From Ligula intestinalis (taxonomy: Eukaryota; Platyhelminthes; Cestoda; Diphyllobothriidea; Diphyllobothriidae), in the NCBI GenBank assembly GCA_036362985.1, contig JAYGXS010000005.1:2872669-2936668 (forward strand): a DNA stretch of 64,000 nt, read 5' to 3'. Shown here piece by piece: positions 42,101-53,056 of the stretch (its first letter is position 1; every line of letters starts with the position of its first letter). The notes under the pieces are model-generated. The model was not told where the DNA came from and did not search any database. It saw only the letters and a program-made list of their open reading frames with translations. Position numbers and translations under genes: made by a program.

Positions 42101-42950
42101 ATTGCTGCCACTCTCGAGGTTTGAACTTGCGATGCATATATGTACTTACACTTCTTACTCACTTATATTTTATTTGGTGCAACAAATATCGACATTTTTA
42201 CAAACTTATACTTCATAGTATATAAGGTTTATTAATCTTAATGAAAAAATAGGTGATGAAGAAAGCTTCTTCTGCAAAACACCCGAGGTATAACCCACCA
42301 TTCTAGAAATGGATAATTATAGTTTGCGGTGCCGAGCGCCACGCACACCTTTCAATTTAAAAGCGCACCAACCTTACTTTCGTTTAGTTTATTTGTTTTT
42401 AAAATTATTTTTGCTGAAGCTCAATTAGTGGTTGAGTTTACAATTCCTTATTATTCTTACTATTTTTTATTCTATTGTAAGGTTTTTTAAGTTAAGTGTG
42501 TTAACCTTACTTTGGATTACGCTTTTTACTTATTTAACATTTGCGTAACTGCACATTTTACGCATGGCATGCATCTTTTTACAAGCCTTTGATTATTGAA
42601 ATAATTATTCATGCTTTTTTTTCCTTAAAAGACCTTATTTTTGCTTATATTTTCTTTTCAATTAGAGTATTTGGTCTTGTTCTACAGAAGGATTGGCGTT
42701 TTGCGTCTTCATCTTGGACACAAACTTGAATTTTCCAAAATTTCATATGAATATTTGAGCCAAACTCCGCCAACCGCTATGTCAAAACTGCTTTATATCC
42801 ACAAAATGCCAACTGGCAGACAGCAGTGAACATTTTCATCGTAATCCGTCTATACTGGACTCACAAATAGTACCTTATCCAATAGAGACTAAAATAGGAG
42901 ACGTTAAGGGACACACAGATGAGCCAAACACCTCGCAACCGGCAGAATAT
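39110..42950. other. AT-rich stretch with no gene seen
   Basis: About 3.8 kb between the helicase remnant and the first palindromic element. Short open stretches (for example 40031-40279 minus, 41559-41873 plus) show no recognisable domain. The 40.1-40.3 kb part is richer in G and C than its surroundings but has no partner elsewhere in the window. Confidence 0.5.
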
Positions 42951-43932
42951 CCGCAGAACACGAACAATGTGGCTTAGAATTCGTGCAGCATGCCAAAATT
43001 TGCCGATCAGCTTTGAAAAAAGGTTGCAAAACTGATTATTGCGTTGGCTTTTTTCAAACCATTTCAGTCACACCAAGATACTGGCTCCCTTATGAGCCCT
43101 CTCTGACGAAAAACAGGAAATATATGCTGTAAAAAATGGCTTCTTAAGTAGTATGCATTTTAATCATGGATTTTTGTCTGCATTTTTAAACTTAATTAGA
43201 TTTTATTGAAAATATACACGAAAAATGTTTTCCTCTATAAATAAGGTAATCAAATGTGTCTTCTTTAAATTTTACACCTAAAGAAGTTGTATTCGTCGGT
43301 GTTAAAAAATGTCTAATGATGAGATTTTTTACGATTGTGATGTGTCCATTTTCAAAACATCATATCCACGAACTTATTGATACTGCCTATAATGTGTATG
43401 CCATGATCCACATTTTATGCAATTTTTTTTGATTTCCTCCGCAAAACGTAAGCCGAGAGTACTATTTCTCAAACAAGATGTTCTCCGCGCGCAGATTGTT
43501 AACCTTAAATTCAGGTGTAGAAGTTGGTAGGTTAAAAATATCGGCAATTTAGAAACGTTTTTTAACCCGAAAGGTATCCTTACTTCAAGTACAAAAGTTA
43601 AAGAATACGTAGATGACGACCTAAAGAGTAGAGGAAATAATTTCTCTGTGTATGTTTTCCATAAAATATATTGGAATTTATTAAGAAAGTCACAATCAAT
43701 GATAAAAATGCATACTACTTAAGTAGAAATATTTCAAAGCACATTATGTTTGTTAGCGTTCAGCAAGGAGCTCGTTGAAAAGCCAGCATACTGCCATGGC
43801 TGAAATGGCTTGAAAATAGGCTACACGATATTCAACATTACAAATATGTTCTCTATCCGATTAGCGAGTAATTATCAACCTTTCGCAAACGTTGGCATGT
43901 TGCATGAATTCCGGACCGTACTGTATGCAGGC
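42951..43932. mobile_element. Long palindromic (foldback) element, copy 1
   Basis: The two halves are imperfect inverted copies. Left GAATTCGTGCAGCATGCC (42977) pairs with right GGCATGTTGCATGAATTC (43894-43911). TTTCAAACCATTTCAG pairs with CTGAAATGGCTTGAAAA (43801). CTTAAGTAGTATGCATTTT (43144) pairs with AAAATGCATACTACTTAAG (about 43706-43724). It shares its internal sequence with copies at 51877-52848 and 61567-62520. No protein-coding block is seen. The three copies have almost the same length. Confidence 0.8.
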
Positions 43933-43984
43933 CTTTAGCCAGTTCCTGTGCTGCTAGTATGGTGACACAACAACATTGTTTTTT

Positions 43985-44103
43985 ATTCATCTGATCCAAT
44001 TGTGAAAAGTTCGGCAAGCTGGGTTGTAATCGAACCCACGCCACCAGCATGGGATGCTTGATAACAATAAATGCGCTAGTCAACCGCGCTATCAAGGCCT
44101 TAC
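43985..44103 (-). repeat. tRNA-derived SINE
   Basis: On the minus strand: GGCCTTGATAGCGCGGTTG (A-box side), GGCGTGGGTTCGATTAC (B box), then the tail ACTTTTCACAATTGGATC, the same tail as at 27.3, 35.4, 50.8 and 51.6 kb. Its head resembles the plus-strand SINE 170 bp further on. Confidence 0.7.
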
Positions 44104-44261
44104 CGCAAACGCGAATTTAATCACACTTGGATCGATAATAATTAAATGCGCCTCTTAGTCAACTGGCGGATTCTAGATTGATTGCTCAGGAACTCTTGCC
44201 TAGGCGGATCTCATACATGGCAGCAGCCTTGGTGGATGAATCGACCCAACTGTGTGTGTGC

Positions 44262-44400
44262 GATGGAGCCTTGATAGGTCAGTTGGCTAGATTGTTGGCT
44301 GTATAATTCAGCCTTCCCTTTCTGGCGTGGGTTCAAATCCCATCGGGGCTGCCTTTATCGTTTGTGCATCGACTTATAGTGCTGCCACCGCCATACCTGA
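44262..44400 (+). repeat. tRNA-derived SINE with cloverleaf-like head
   Basis: The head 44268-44349 pairs well: acceptor GCCTTGA/TCGGGGC (with two G-T pairs), anticodon stem GGCTG/CAGCC with loop TATAATT, T stem GTGGG/CCCAT around TTCAAAT. The B box GGTTCAAATCC is perfect. Loop position 33 is A, not T, and the variable region is long, so I read it as a SINE head instead of a tRNA gene. It is inverted relative to the SINE at 43985-44103. Confidence 0.65.
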
Positions 44401-46800
44401 AACCAATTCCCATACTCATTTGAACCGACTCCTAATGACTTAAGATCACGTGATCCCCTTGAGTTCTCAGATAATCCATTTTGCGAGTGGGAGAACTCCT
44501 AATAAGTTTTTTTAGCTTCAGTGCATAATTCAGCGCCGGTGATTAGCCGGTGGGCAGGTGAGCTGCGTTTTATTTACAATCGGAGGCAAAACTTTGAGGT
44601 GGTGTCATGGGTGCAGCAGTTACGACCGTGCGACAAACGCTAAATCGTGCTCTAGTAGGAAATAGGGAGTACTCACGCGTTTCACAGAACCAGTGCACGC
44701 TCTCGGGGAACAACAACTTCACTCATCAGTTTGGCACAGCGATTAAGTTCCTTCCTCCTCCCACCCCCCTCCCCAAATCCCCGAAGCGGTAAAATAAATG
44801 ACGTAGGCAAGTCCCCTACCGGTAAGCAGACAACCCTGATGGACTAAAACTGGCAAGTTGAGTCTTTTTTATAGTCCAGTGGGTTCGATCTTGGCCACAT
44901 AGGCCGTGTATTTGAAACGAATCTTACGAATAGGGGACTCAGAGGTATCGATAAACATGATAACGGAGAGTACTACTGAGTAGTAGAAGGGTTAGAGTTC
45001 TCAGTAATTTCATACACTAAAGCATACTAGCCTTCCTTCCAGAATCTCACCAGACCTGCAGAAAAATTACGGTTTAAAAAATCTGTCTGTTTTACCATTG
45101 GATTAGCCATTGGAAAAACAGGGTTTCCCAAAAAATGTATATACATTTTAAGTGAATTTCTTATATTTTTTATGTGGAAGTAGTGACTCATTTAACGTGC
45201 CTAATTAATGAGAAAAGAAAATTTTTTTATTTTTAAATGGTTCATTGACATTTACAATGTCCCTCTTCCTAGGATTGCTATGACGTTTCTGGCAAACAGT
45301 TTCAAATAAACCTACAGGTTCTGGCAGATGAGCCTGTTTGTGGCTCCAATGACTAAAGAACACGTCAAATACTTTTGAATGACATTAATAAACTCAGAGG
45401 TATCTAACTAAATGAAAGTTTCTCATTATAAAAACAAGTGTTTAAAGAAAGGAATACCTACTGATACAAGCGGCAAACTTAAATGAGTAATGCAGTCCAA
45501 TACGATATCCATGAAATTAATTTCTGTGCATACCTGCAGTTTTAAAAAAAATTCGTATGGAAACTAACTCGTTTCAGATTCCAGATAGCACATAGGATAG
45601 AAAAACAGCCACCTCCCTGTGCGGCTGGAGTTTACTTGAAAACTTAAAAACTTGCTTGTGACCATTTTGAATGGTTTTAATTTATTTAAGTCAGTCGATA
45701 AAGATTTTTGGCGCAAAAATGGGACCGAGGAAGACCTTATGGGTGTTTATCTAATAAATCACTATTACTAACAATAAAACATCATTATAAAATTTTAGAT
45801 TTCAGCATAAAGTTTTGGTAAATATTACTTCTATGACTTCCATCCGGACACCGGATCAGAGATCATCCATAGTAGGTGTGGCTTTGCGCTAACCACTTAG
45901 GACCTTATTGTTCGAGTTACGGTTAGTGTCAAGATTAATATTAGAAGCATAGTGCATCACCAACACAGTCATCGCCATAACTGTAACAAATACAGACGCC
46001 TTTGCTGACTTCCTACCATACAGATGACCTTGAGCAGAAAAAATTTGCCTTCAGTGGCCAGCCTTCATACCTTTTGTGACGATCAAGCAGACATCGAAAA
46101 TCATTTTTATCAGATAATCTGTGAATCTTTTATTGAATATCAGCCACATCACGGGCGGTTCGCTCATGCACTCTGAAAATACCTCAATGAGTCAACATAA
46201 CGTCCTGGTGCACCCTGCTGCAAAAAACAGTACTGACAATGCATGTTTCTTCTTGTATGCCGCATCAATCAATTTTTTTCCGGTGAACCTAGTACAGGCT
46301 TACCTGCCCATCATAAAAGGCATCGCGACGGCTCTTATCTACTTTCTTCATCCCATTCTTTAAGCTAGGTGTTGCCGGGTGTACTTTCTTAAGTATGAGA
46401 AAACCCAGTGCCTTACTAGGCCAATTTGAGGAGGAAGGAAGCTGAATCTTTCATGAGAAAAAAGACTTTGAAGGACGTGTCTGACAGGTTTTATATTTTA
46501 GCGAGCCTGAATGACTAATAAGTTTAATTAACACGTGGTCCTTTACATCTACCTAACTTTATACCTTACCGACGTTTAGAGCATAAATCAGTGCTCAGTC
46601 CTCTCAAACGCATCACGATGAGAAACGTTGGCGCATTTCAAGAGGCAGAAGATACATACCTGAGCTGTGCATTTGTTCACTTGATGATATCGTCATGACC
46701 TTCTATGTGTCAGCAAGCTGACCTTGCCTCGCACCTTGAGTCTATGCGTGATAGTGTTCACTGAAAATCTTAATCCCTATCTGCACATGACTTAAAAAAA
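44400..46800. other. No gene seen; one isolated transposon end at about 45119
   Basis: At 45119 CAGGGTTTCCCAAAAAATG and ATATACATTTTAAGTG resemble the left terminal inverted repeat of the short element at 56972 (CAGAGTGCCGCAAAAAACC). A matching right end was not found, so this is at most a solo end. The rest of this 2.4 kb shows no recognisable coding. Confidence 0.4.
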
Positions 46801-46804
46801 CCTA

Positions 46805-46890
46805 CCATGACCTGTGATTAAGGATTCCCGACGGAATCAGAAACATCAGAACAATAAAGCTCTTGCTCCAGTGGTCAGACCGTTTTCTTC
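46805..46890 (+). repeat. PLE terminal fragment with decayed hammerhead-like hairpin
   Basis: CTGTGATTAAGGATTCCCG, then ACGGAATCAGAAACATCAG, then AATAAAGCTCTTGCTCCAG: the reverse complement of the minus-strand block at 36170-36240, in the same order. Hairpin and GAAAC are present; the CTGATGA half is degraded. Confidence 0.6.
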
Positions 46891-47815
46891 TAACTTTGGA
46901 CTCTCGACAATTAAGAGCCAGGCAATTGTAATTCTTGTGGAAAATGGCCACTAAAAGAATCGTAGGTGTTTAAGCATGTAATATGAAAGTGCTGGGATAG
47001 TGTGACGCACAGAAGAGCGCATATCTATGTTACTTGACAGAGAAAGTTTGTATTCATGGGCAAAAGAAGCTTATGTAGGCCCACTCATATGCCCCTAGTC
47101 CCAACATTTTGTCTTGCAAGAACGGTGATTATAGAGTTTTGTGGAGTGGGGAAATAGGATAGGCCGAGAAAGAAATTTTTAGAAGTAAGTGTAAAGGAAA
47201 AAATATGTATGTGAAGTTGTTTTCCGTGGCCGCTGGGAATAAATTGTTCCGCATGTAAATTAAAGGTGTGCGCGGAGCTTCGTGCCAGGGACTATACTTA
47301 TCTACCTCAAGAACGGTGAGTTGGACCCCAGGTAAGTTAAAGTAAATGACCTCCTAATCACCATTTAAATTTTTAAGAAATTTAAGAAACCTGCAATTTG
47401 ATAATCGAATTTTTCCGCAGATTAAGAAAATCGACAGATATAAATAAACAACAGTCATAAATACAGTAAAATAAAATGCATTTAGCATTTATTTACAGAC
47501 ATTCTGCTGCGTGTCCTAAATCGCGAACCATGAAACCCTTTAACCACCGTTTTCTTAGGAAAAAATGCAGGGAGTAGGGATTTATGGGTTGGCCTACTTA
47601 AGTTACTGTTGCCTTTTCATGTTGTTCTTTGTCAAATAAGCTTGTGGCCAAATAAAAAAATAAAATTTTTGACACGAATTAAAAGAGGAAGATTGCTTTA
47701 TTTTGAGGGAAATATCCAATGTTTTCAGCAAAAATGGCTCCATTCACGGCAAAATAGAGGTGAGATAAACTAGGAAGCCACGGTAAAAGATCTAAGAATA
47801 CTCAAAGTTAAAGTT
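46890..47815. other. No gene seen
   Basis: Just over 0.9 kb of AT-rich sequence with no recognised coding block, SINE or inverted-repeat end. Confidence 0.45.
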
Positions 47816-48770
47816 TTACACGATATCCACATCCGTTATGGAGGCTTTCACCATTACCATTTCCGCTTCTTCACACGTGAGGTAGCGTGCCAGGAACGGG
47901 AGTATAGAGTGCTGATATGCCAATGTATGGCAAGACATACGACGGGAGCTTCGGCGCATGGTACGAGAAGATTTCGCAGCCATTAATTCAGAGTGGAGAG
48001 GGTGAGCGACCCCATTAAGGGTGCGAGCAGCAAAGTGCTTGACCATTTTAAAGTGGCGGTGTATTATAATTTAAGCTAAAAAATAGGAAACACCGGCAGC
48101 TTTAGAGAGCATTCGGAGGATCCGCTTAAAAAGGACCAGGTCTCTTTGAAATGAAGCTGCAAAAATTACTGGAGAGCAGCAAAGAATGAGGGAGAGAATT
48201 CAGGCATCCAAAAATTACCATATTAGTGCTTGCGATGTGTGATATGAACGCAGAGGGCGGATATATTTTACGTTTACGGATTTTTATCAAGGAGCCCTCA
48301 ATATGAAGAGTAAATGAGAAGTTAGATACCAGAGTAAAACCAAGGAACTGGAGAGAGGATAAATTGTTGGGTAGAATGGCATTATATTCAGGACTGCAAA
48401 AAGGCCACAGTTGAAAAGCACACTGGAATGATTTCTGGTCGTTAAGTAGAATATCATTTGCTGACGACCATCCGGAGAGATGGTGCAGGCCAACCTTCAG
48501 TACTTTGAGATGTATTTGACTTTTAAGAGGATGGCCAAAAACCATATTATCAACATATTTAACGTACAAACATTGATTTTTCGATCGTAGTGCGTAATTG
48601 TGTAGGGAAAAGCGATGAGGGGTAGTAAAGACCCTTGGAGAACTTCACAGTTGTTGGGGAAGGCCGTGGATGTTTGCTTTCCACGCTGAACGAGAAGTGC
48701 GAGAAGTGAAATAGTCCCCAAGCCAAGAGATAGCACTATATCTATAGTTACTACTTCAGCTAATTTAAAG
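47816..48770 (-). pseudogene. LINE family E reverse transcriptase and C-terminus, decayed
   Basis: Down the minus strand: LGDYFTSRTSRSAWKA (about 48715), VLQGSLLPLIAF (the VPQG block, 48640), then after a frame change LRSKNQCLYVKYVDNMVFG with YVDN in place of YADD (48570-48540), LSGWSSANDILLNDQKSF and LQFLGFTLVSNFSFTLHI. The C-terminal end, VKHFAARTLNGVAHPLHSEL and LAYQHSILPFLARYLT (48046-47860), matches LINE ORF2 ends with an HPL...SFLP pattern. It is different from families A-D. No endonuclease was found. Confidence 0.65.
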
Positions 48771-48899
48771 AAAAAGAAGGCTCGTGGACCACCGCAATTA
48801 TGGTTTTATTTGTCCGAGCTTTTTGAGTCCATCGTCGGAGATAAAAGCGGCAAAATCAAATATAAAAAGCGTTATATCGGAGAAGGGGACAAAGGTCTA

Positions 48900-49330
48900 T
48901 CAAGCGCCAATAACTTTAAACCGGAGATGACGCTGCAGGGCTCTGTAGGCTGGCGCCCAATTACTAAATTGATTGACTGAGTTCTCATCTAAGGCCGAAG
49001 GTTTAACCATATGTCGGTTTTTCTTGCTTTCGACATGATAATACGTCATTCTGTGCTTATGTGTGTGCGATCGAAGATGCATCCAGTTTGGCCTGTGTAA
49101 TTTCGAGGAGGTAGGTACGGTATACAATACACCACACAAGAATTCTTACTAGCATTTAATCAGTCTTTGATTTTCATGACTCTGCTCTGCATGGTAGTCT
49201 TGCGTGGGTGTGCATTTCCGGCGCCTTATCCCGCAACAATACGCTCGATTTCCTCTGACACTTACTTGATGTTTGACATAATATGCTGTATCGTATAGGC
49301 TGGTTCCGGTTACATTGGACGTGGTAAGAC
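48900..49330 (-). pseudogene. Penelope-like element 3: GIY-YIG endonuclease part, decayed
   Basis: Minus-strand blocks: EEIERIVAG, GNAHPRKTTMQSRVMKIKD (49240-49160; compare SVGIAHCPKVTMRSCVMRIK in PLE 2), CVVYCIPTSS (about 49130), LHRPNWMHLRSHTHKHRM, and the end SALDENSVNQFSNWAPAYRA (48990-48930). This is the RT end through the endonuclease C-terminus of a PLE. The cysteine pair and GIY block between VVYCIP and the LRSHxxKH block are lost. A separate PLE lineage from PLE 1 by sequence. Confidence 0.75.
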
Positions 49331-50765
49331 ATTATGTTTATTCAAAAGCTCGCTAACGAAGGTGGCCATCGAAATTATCCACAGAGAATAATCGAAACAA
49401 AGCAATCCTAGATTCTTCCAAATCAGTTAGCAGATATACGCGCTGCTCACACTGGGGCTGATTTTTAAGGGTTCATAGATGTCAGAATATGTTTTTTTTC
49501 GGGCCACTCTACAACTACGTCAGGTTGATGATATGAAATTCTTATAACCTTGTGTATTTCTGTGTCAACACCGGTTATGTTCCCCCAGTTACGTGTTAGG
49601 AAGATAAGGCAGAACAGGATAGCAGATAGTACTTTTCTGTCAGTTCTACTAGTACATCAGCTCCATTACCTGCATTTCCAGCAGCTTGTCTTCTGTTTTC
49701 GGTCTCGTCTCGGCAGCAGTCTCTCGTCTAGGGCAACAGCCTCTGGTTTTACTCCCAGCCTCGCTATTTAAGGGGCAGTAGTCATTGCCCCCCATTAGCT
49801 CTCCATGAATGGCCGTGTGCGCGATCGCCCCTGACCAGGCGTGACCTCAGCATGACATGGGTCTCGCGTGGTTTCTGCCATTGAAGGACGCGTGGATGGG
49901 CTTATTCTGCATGCACTGGACTGGCCCGTTCGTGCGCCTTTTTCCAGCGTGACCTCGGGAATTGGTCAGCGGCGGTCTCGCGTGTTTCTTTGTTGTTATA
50001 CTGTCGCAGGGATGAAAGAGCGTCAATCTCATTTTTGTCAGATGGTTGACTGTTGAGTTCGACGAGGTTGCTGCAGTGAACTTCTAAACGCGTTTTTTTG
50101 CATCCTGTCCTCTATGAACCTTAGAATGTTTGCAGCTGCGGGTTAGATGTTGCTCTTTTTCGTTGCCAATCCGTAAACCATTTTCTCAATTCTGAAGTTA
50201 ACTCAAGTACTTATGTATACATTCCAACAGGCAGCGAATGCGTCGTTTCTTCCTGCCCTCAGTACACTTTTAGGAAGTTTTCGTCCCTTTCACTGATAGC
50301 AACTAATGGTTCGTGGTATTTTTAAAAAAAAGAGATTTTTCAGATTTTTAGGGAGCTCATTGCAGGTCCACTGACTTGCCAACGGGGTTTTGCAATAAAC
50401 CGAAATTATGTGTTTTGGTGTGAAATTTCTGTAGTTTCATGAAGTTCTCAACCCCGAGAGAGCTTTGCGTTTCGTCACATGCCTTTAGGTTTCGTGTACC
50501 AAATTCCCTAAGATGAATGTTGATAATGACGATGCCATGGTTTTGTCCACCTTAAGCGTCAGTGGCCATTTTCCAAGGCAACGTTGATCGGTCTGGTATA
50601 ATGTGTGCCTATACCATTGTTTCTGTCACCCATGAGGGCTTATTTGACGTTGACGTCTAACAAAATTAAATCTTTGAATTTCGATGTTTGAATTTATTTT
50701 GATAAGTAGTAGACATACACGTGAGGGCGCAACAGTGTCCAAATGTGATTAATTTCACGGCGCAT
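49330..50765. other. No gene seen; one short internal duplication
   Basis: Between 49837 and 49990 a GC-richer piece holds two imperfect copies of GCGTGACCTC...GTCTCGCGTGnTTTCT (49839-49878 and 49948-49988). TATTTAAGGGG at 49766 resembles a TATA box, but nothing around it supports a gene. The rest shows no coding resemblance. Confidence 0.45.
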
Positions 50766-50767
50766 GG

Positions 50768-50860
50768 TGAGCCCAGTAGCTCGATGGAAGAGTGTTGGTT
50801 GCGCAAACGCCTTCCACCGAGACCGGGAATTTTTTTCGCAATTGGGTCAACGGAATAAAT
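50768..50860 (+). repeat. SINE with deleted B box
   Basis: GAGCCCAGTAGCTCGATGG and GTTGGTTGCGCAAACGCCTT match the head at 51550-51595, and TTTTTTTCGCAATTGGGTC matches its tail. About 20 bp containing the B box (GGGTTCGAGTCCC in the other copy) are missing. The polymerase III promoter is therefore broken. Confidence 0.65.
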
Positions 50861-51005
50861 CAAATCTTCCAAAACACCTTAACAATTAAGTAAGCTTTGT
50901 GAAAACTCCCATTGAAAATGTCAGAAGATAAATTGGCAAAGATACGTTTGCTTTCGATAAAATCTCATCAGGACTTTACATTTATATGGTAATGAAATAA
51001 ATAAA

Positions 51006-51390
51006 CTATGGTGGTTTATGGACAGATGAAGCGTTATTGTTGTCACGGTTGGTGAAGATGGCAGAGGTGGCTGCCATCAGGCTACCCAGACCGGTGCTAT
51101 GCGCCCAAAATACTTTGTCGCGTCGCCACAGTTGCCATGAGTGAAACTAGGTAACACGACCGGCCACGGCAGAACACAGGCCTTGCAAACGGGCCCCCAG
51201 AGAGAAGACCATGTCCTAAATCCAACCACACACACCTTATCAGCGGTCTTGGACGCTGGGCCGTCTAGACGTTGACATTCTGACCTCAACTTCCCCAACT
51301 TCTCCCCCCCCCCCTTTTCCCCCCCCCCCCCCCCCCCTCCTCACCGACCGTGAAAACAATAACACTTCATCTGTCCACCAACCACCATAA
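51006..51390. mobile_element. Short TIR element (about 385 bp) with poly-C
   Basis: About 51-bp terminal inverted repeats: left TATGGTGGTTTATGGACAG, ATGAAGCGTTATTGTTGTC, ACGGTTGG; right end is the reverse complement with roughly six mismatches (ends at 51390). The body is GC-rich and has no ORF of note. Two C runs (51304-51314, 51319-51337) lie beside the right repeat. The right half recurs at about 59648-59704. Confidence 0.75.
51304..51337. repeat. Poly-C tracts
   Basis: C11 (51304-51314), TTTT, then C19 (51319-51337). Very unusual in AT-rich surroundings. A similar C run begins the related fragment at 59648. Confidence 0.9.
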
Positions 51391-51545
51391 ACAAGTGAGC
51401 ATTGTATACATTCTGGTAGATTCTGGATGAGTGCTTAGGAACACCTGCCTGGCCATTCAGCTTTCTGGTCCGTAATGTTGGATTCCATACAAGCCGTAAG
51501 TTGGGCGGGTAAAATCGATCTCAATGGGATTCAATTCACAGTATA

Positions 51546-51665
51546 GGGTGAGCCTCGTAACTTAGTGATAGAGCGTTGGCTGCGCAAAAGCCTTACCTGC
51601 TGTGTGGGTTCGAGTCCCATTGAGGCCGCGATTTTTTTCACAACTGGGCCAATTAAACATAAAAA
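51546..51665 (+). repeat. tRNA-derived SINE (best preserved head)
   Basis: The head 51552-51626: GCCTC/GAGGC acceptor, A-box side CGTAACTTAGTGATAGAGCG, anticodon-like stem GGCT/AGCC around GCGCAAA, B box GGGTTCGAGTCCC perfect. The tail, ATTTTTTTCACAACTGGGCC, is the same as at 50.84 kb. The region between the anticodon stem and the T arm is longer than in most tRNAs, and loop position 33 is C. It is the founder-like member for the SINE family in this window. Confidence 0.7.
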
Positions 51666-51876
51666 GAGAAAGTGTGTATCCTTCAGGCAGTCTACGTAGT
51701 CGTAATTCAAAACTCACTCCCCACACCGGTAGTGAATAGATACAGGCTATGGTAGCATGCACGTGGTTGGCAATTCCCCGTTTTTGTCCAAACAGTATTA
51801 TGTTACTTGGCGTCTTCCCAGTTAATAAGCGTTAGTCGTACGTTGCTGCATATACATGCATAAGTACATTATATTC

Positions 51877-52848
51877 CCTATCTCATGAAATGTCACCTGG
51901 AATTCTGAAGTGCGTTTTCGATTCAAGCATATTAATTACGTATGGTTTTAAAAATGCGAACTTGCAGCCTCATCTCAATATATTTAGGTCACGACAGGAT
52001 GCTGGATTTTTAATGTGCTTCTTTCTGAACACTAAGTAAAAAAATGTACTCAAAGGGTGGCTTCCTAATGAATTATGTCTTTTTGTCATTTATTTTGACT
52101 GCCCTTATAAATTCAAATATTTTTATGGAAAGCGTGCACGAAAAATTATTTTTTAGTACTCATTTACTAGCAAAATAACATGTTTTTAAAATTTTATACT
52201 TAAAGAAAGGGTATCTGTCGGTTTAAAAAAATTCCAATTATGAGCTTTTTTGCACTTTTCATGTGTTCATTCATAGAACATCGTGTCCGTCAATTTTTTA
52301 ATGCTCCCTTTACTGTATAAAGCATGCTTCATATCTCTTGCAACATTTTATAAGAATTATGTGAGGCCTTCCTAAAACTGTACTTGAAAACGTATTTTTC
52401 TTTAAACAGGATGTACACAATGCGCCGCTTGTTAACCTTGAATTCCAGTGTAGCATTCACTAAGTTTCAAAATTATTCGGCATTTAAGAAACTTTTTTTA
52501 AACTGAAAGGTTCCCATTTTTTGAGTAAAAAAATAAAAGAAGGCGTTATTGGCTATCAAATGAGTACAGATAATAATTTTATCCTGCATGTTTTTCAAAA
52601 AATATATATTTAACGCATAAAGGCTGTCAAAATTAATGACAAAAAGGCAAACTAATTAAGTAGTTACTTTTTATAGAACATACTTTTTCTTGGCAGTCAG
52701 AAGAAGCTCTCTAAAACCCCGGCATCCTGAAGTGTCCAAAGCATTTTGAAATTAGGCTGTACCATCGTCTCTGTTACAAACATCCACAATTGATATGCTC
52801 CAATCAAAAACTTATTTCAGAATTCTGGGTGACATTTCATGAGATAGG
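51877..52848. mobile_element. Long palindromic (foldback) element, copy 2
   Basis: Termini: left CCTATCTCATGAAATGTC, ACCTGGAATTCTGAAG; right CTTATTTCAGAATTCTGGG, TGACATTTCATGAGATAGG, pairing over about 48 bp. Inward the two arms remain complementary for more than 300 bp: GGATGCTGG with CCCCGGCATCC (52718-52728), CTTTTTGTCATTTATTTTGA with TCAAAATTAATGACAAAAAG, and GTACTCATTTACTAGC with TATCAAATGAGTAC. No ORF of note. Internal sequence is shared with 43-44 kb and 61.6-62.5 kb. Confidence 0.85.
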
Positions 52849-52989
52849 TCATCTACTGTACTAAGTAGTTTCACTACAATATTTGGTACAAATTCCACGA
52901 AGGCATCAAATATTTATTGTGATACGATACATCTGCTTGGACAATGATTGACATGCTACTCATGCATGTTTGAAAAGAAGACAACTCAA

Positions 52990-53056
52990 TTGCTAGGACA
53001 GTATTTATATTCGCTTGACGTTTCGAGATGCGTCGCGGATTCGTCATCAGAGAAAT
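52990..53056 (-). ncRNA. Hammerhead-like motif, PLE terminal fragment (core intact)
   Basis: On the minus strand: CTGATGA (53050-53044), then a 19-nt segment that can form an imperfect stem II (CGA...TCG), then GAAAC and GTCAAG. Both conserved core halves are present, unlike at 31.86 and 46.83 kb. Upstream words (AGTATTTATATTCGC, TTGACGTTTCG) parallel GAGTTTTATTTGCC, TGACGTTTCG at 36.19 kb. Stem I/III partners were not resolved. Confidence 0.55.

Noticed and set aside
44268..44349. A true tRNA gene
   Set aside because: Cloverleaf is fair and the B box perfect, but position 33 is A, the variable region is long and related heads nearby carry SINE tails.
49766..49776. Promoter with TATA box
   Set aside because: The TATTTAAGGGG word stands alone; no gene or transcript evidence follows it.
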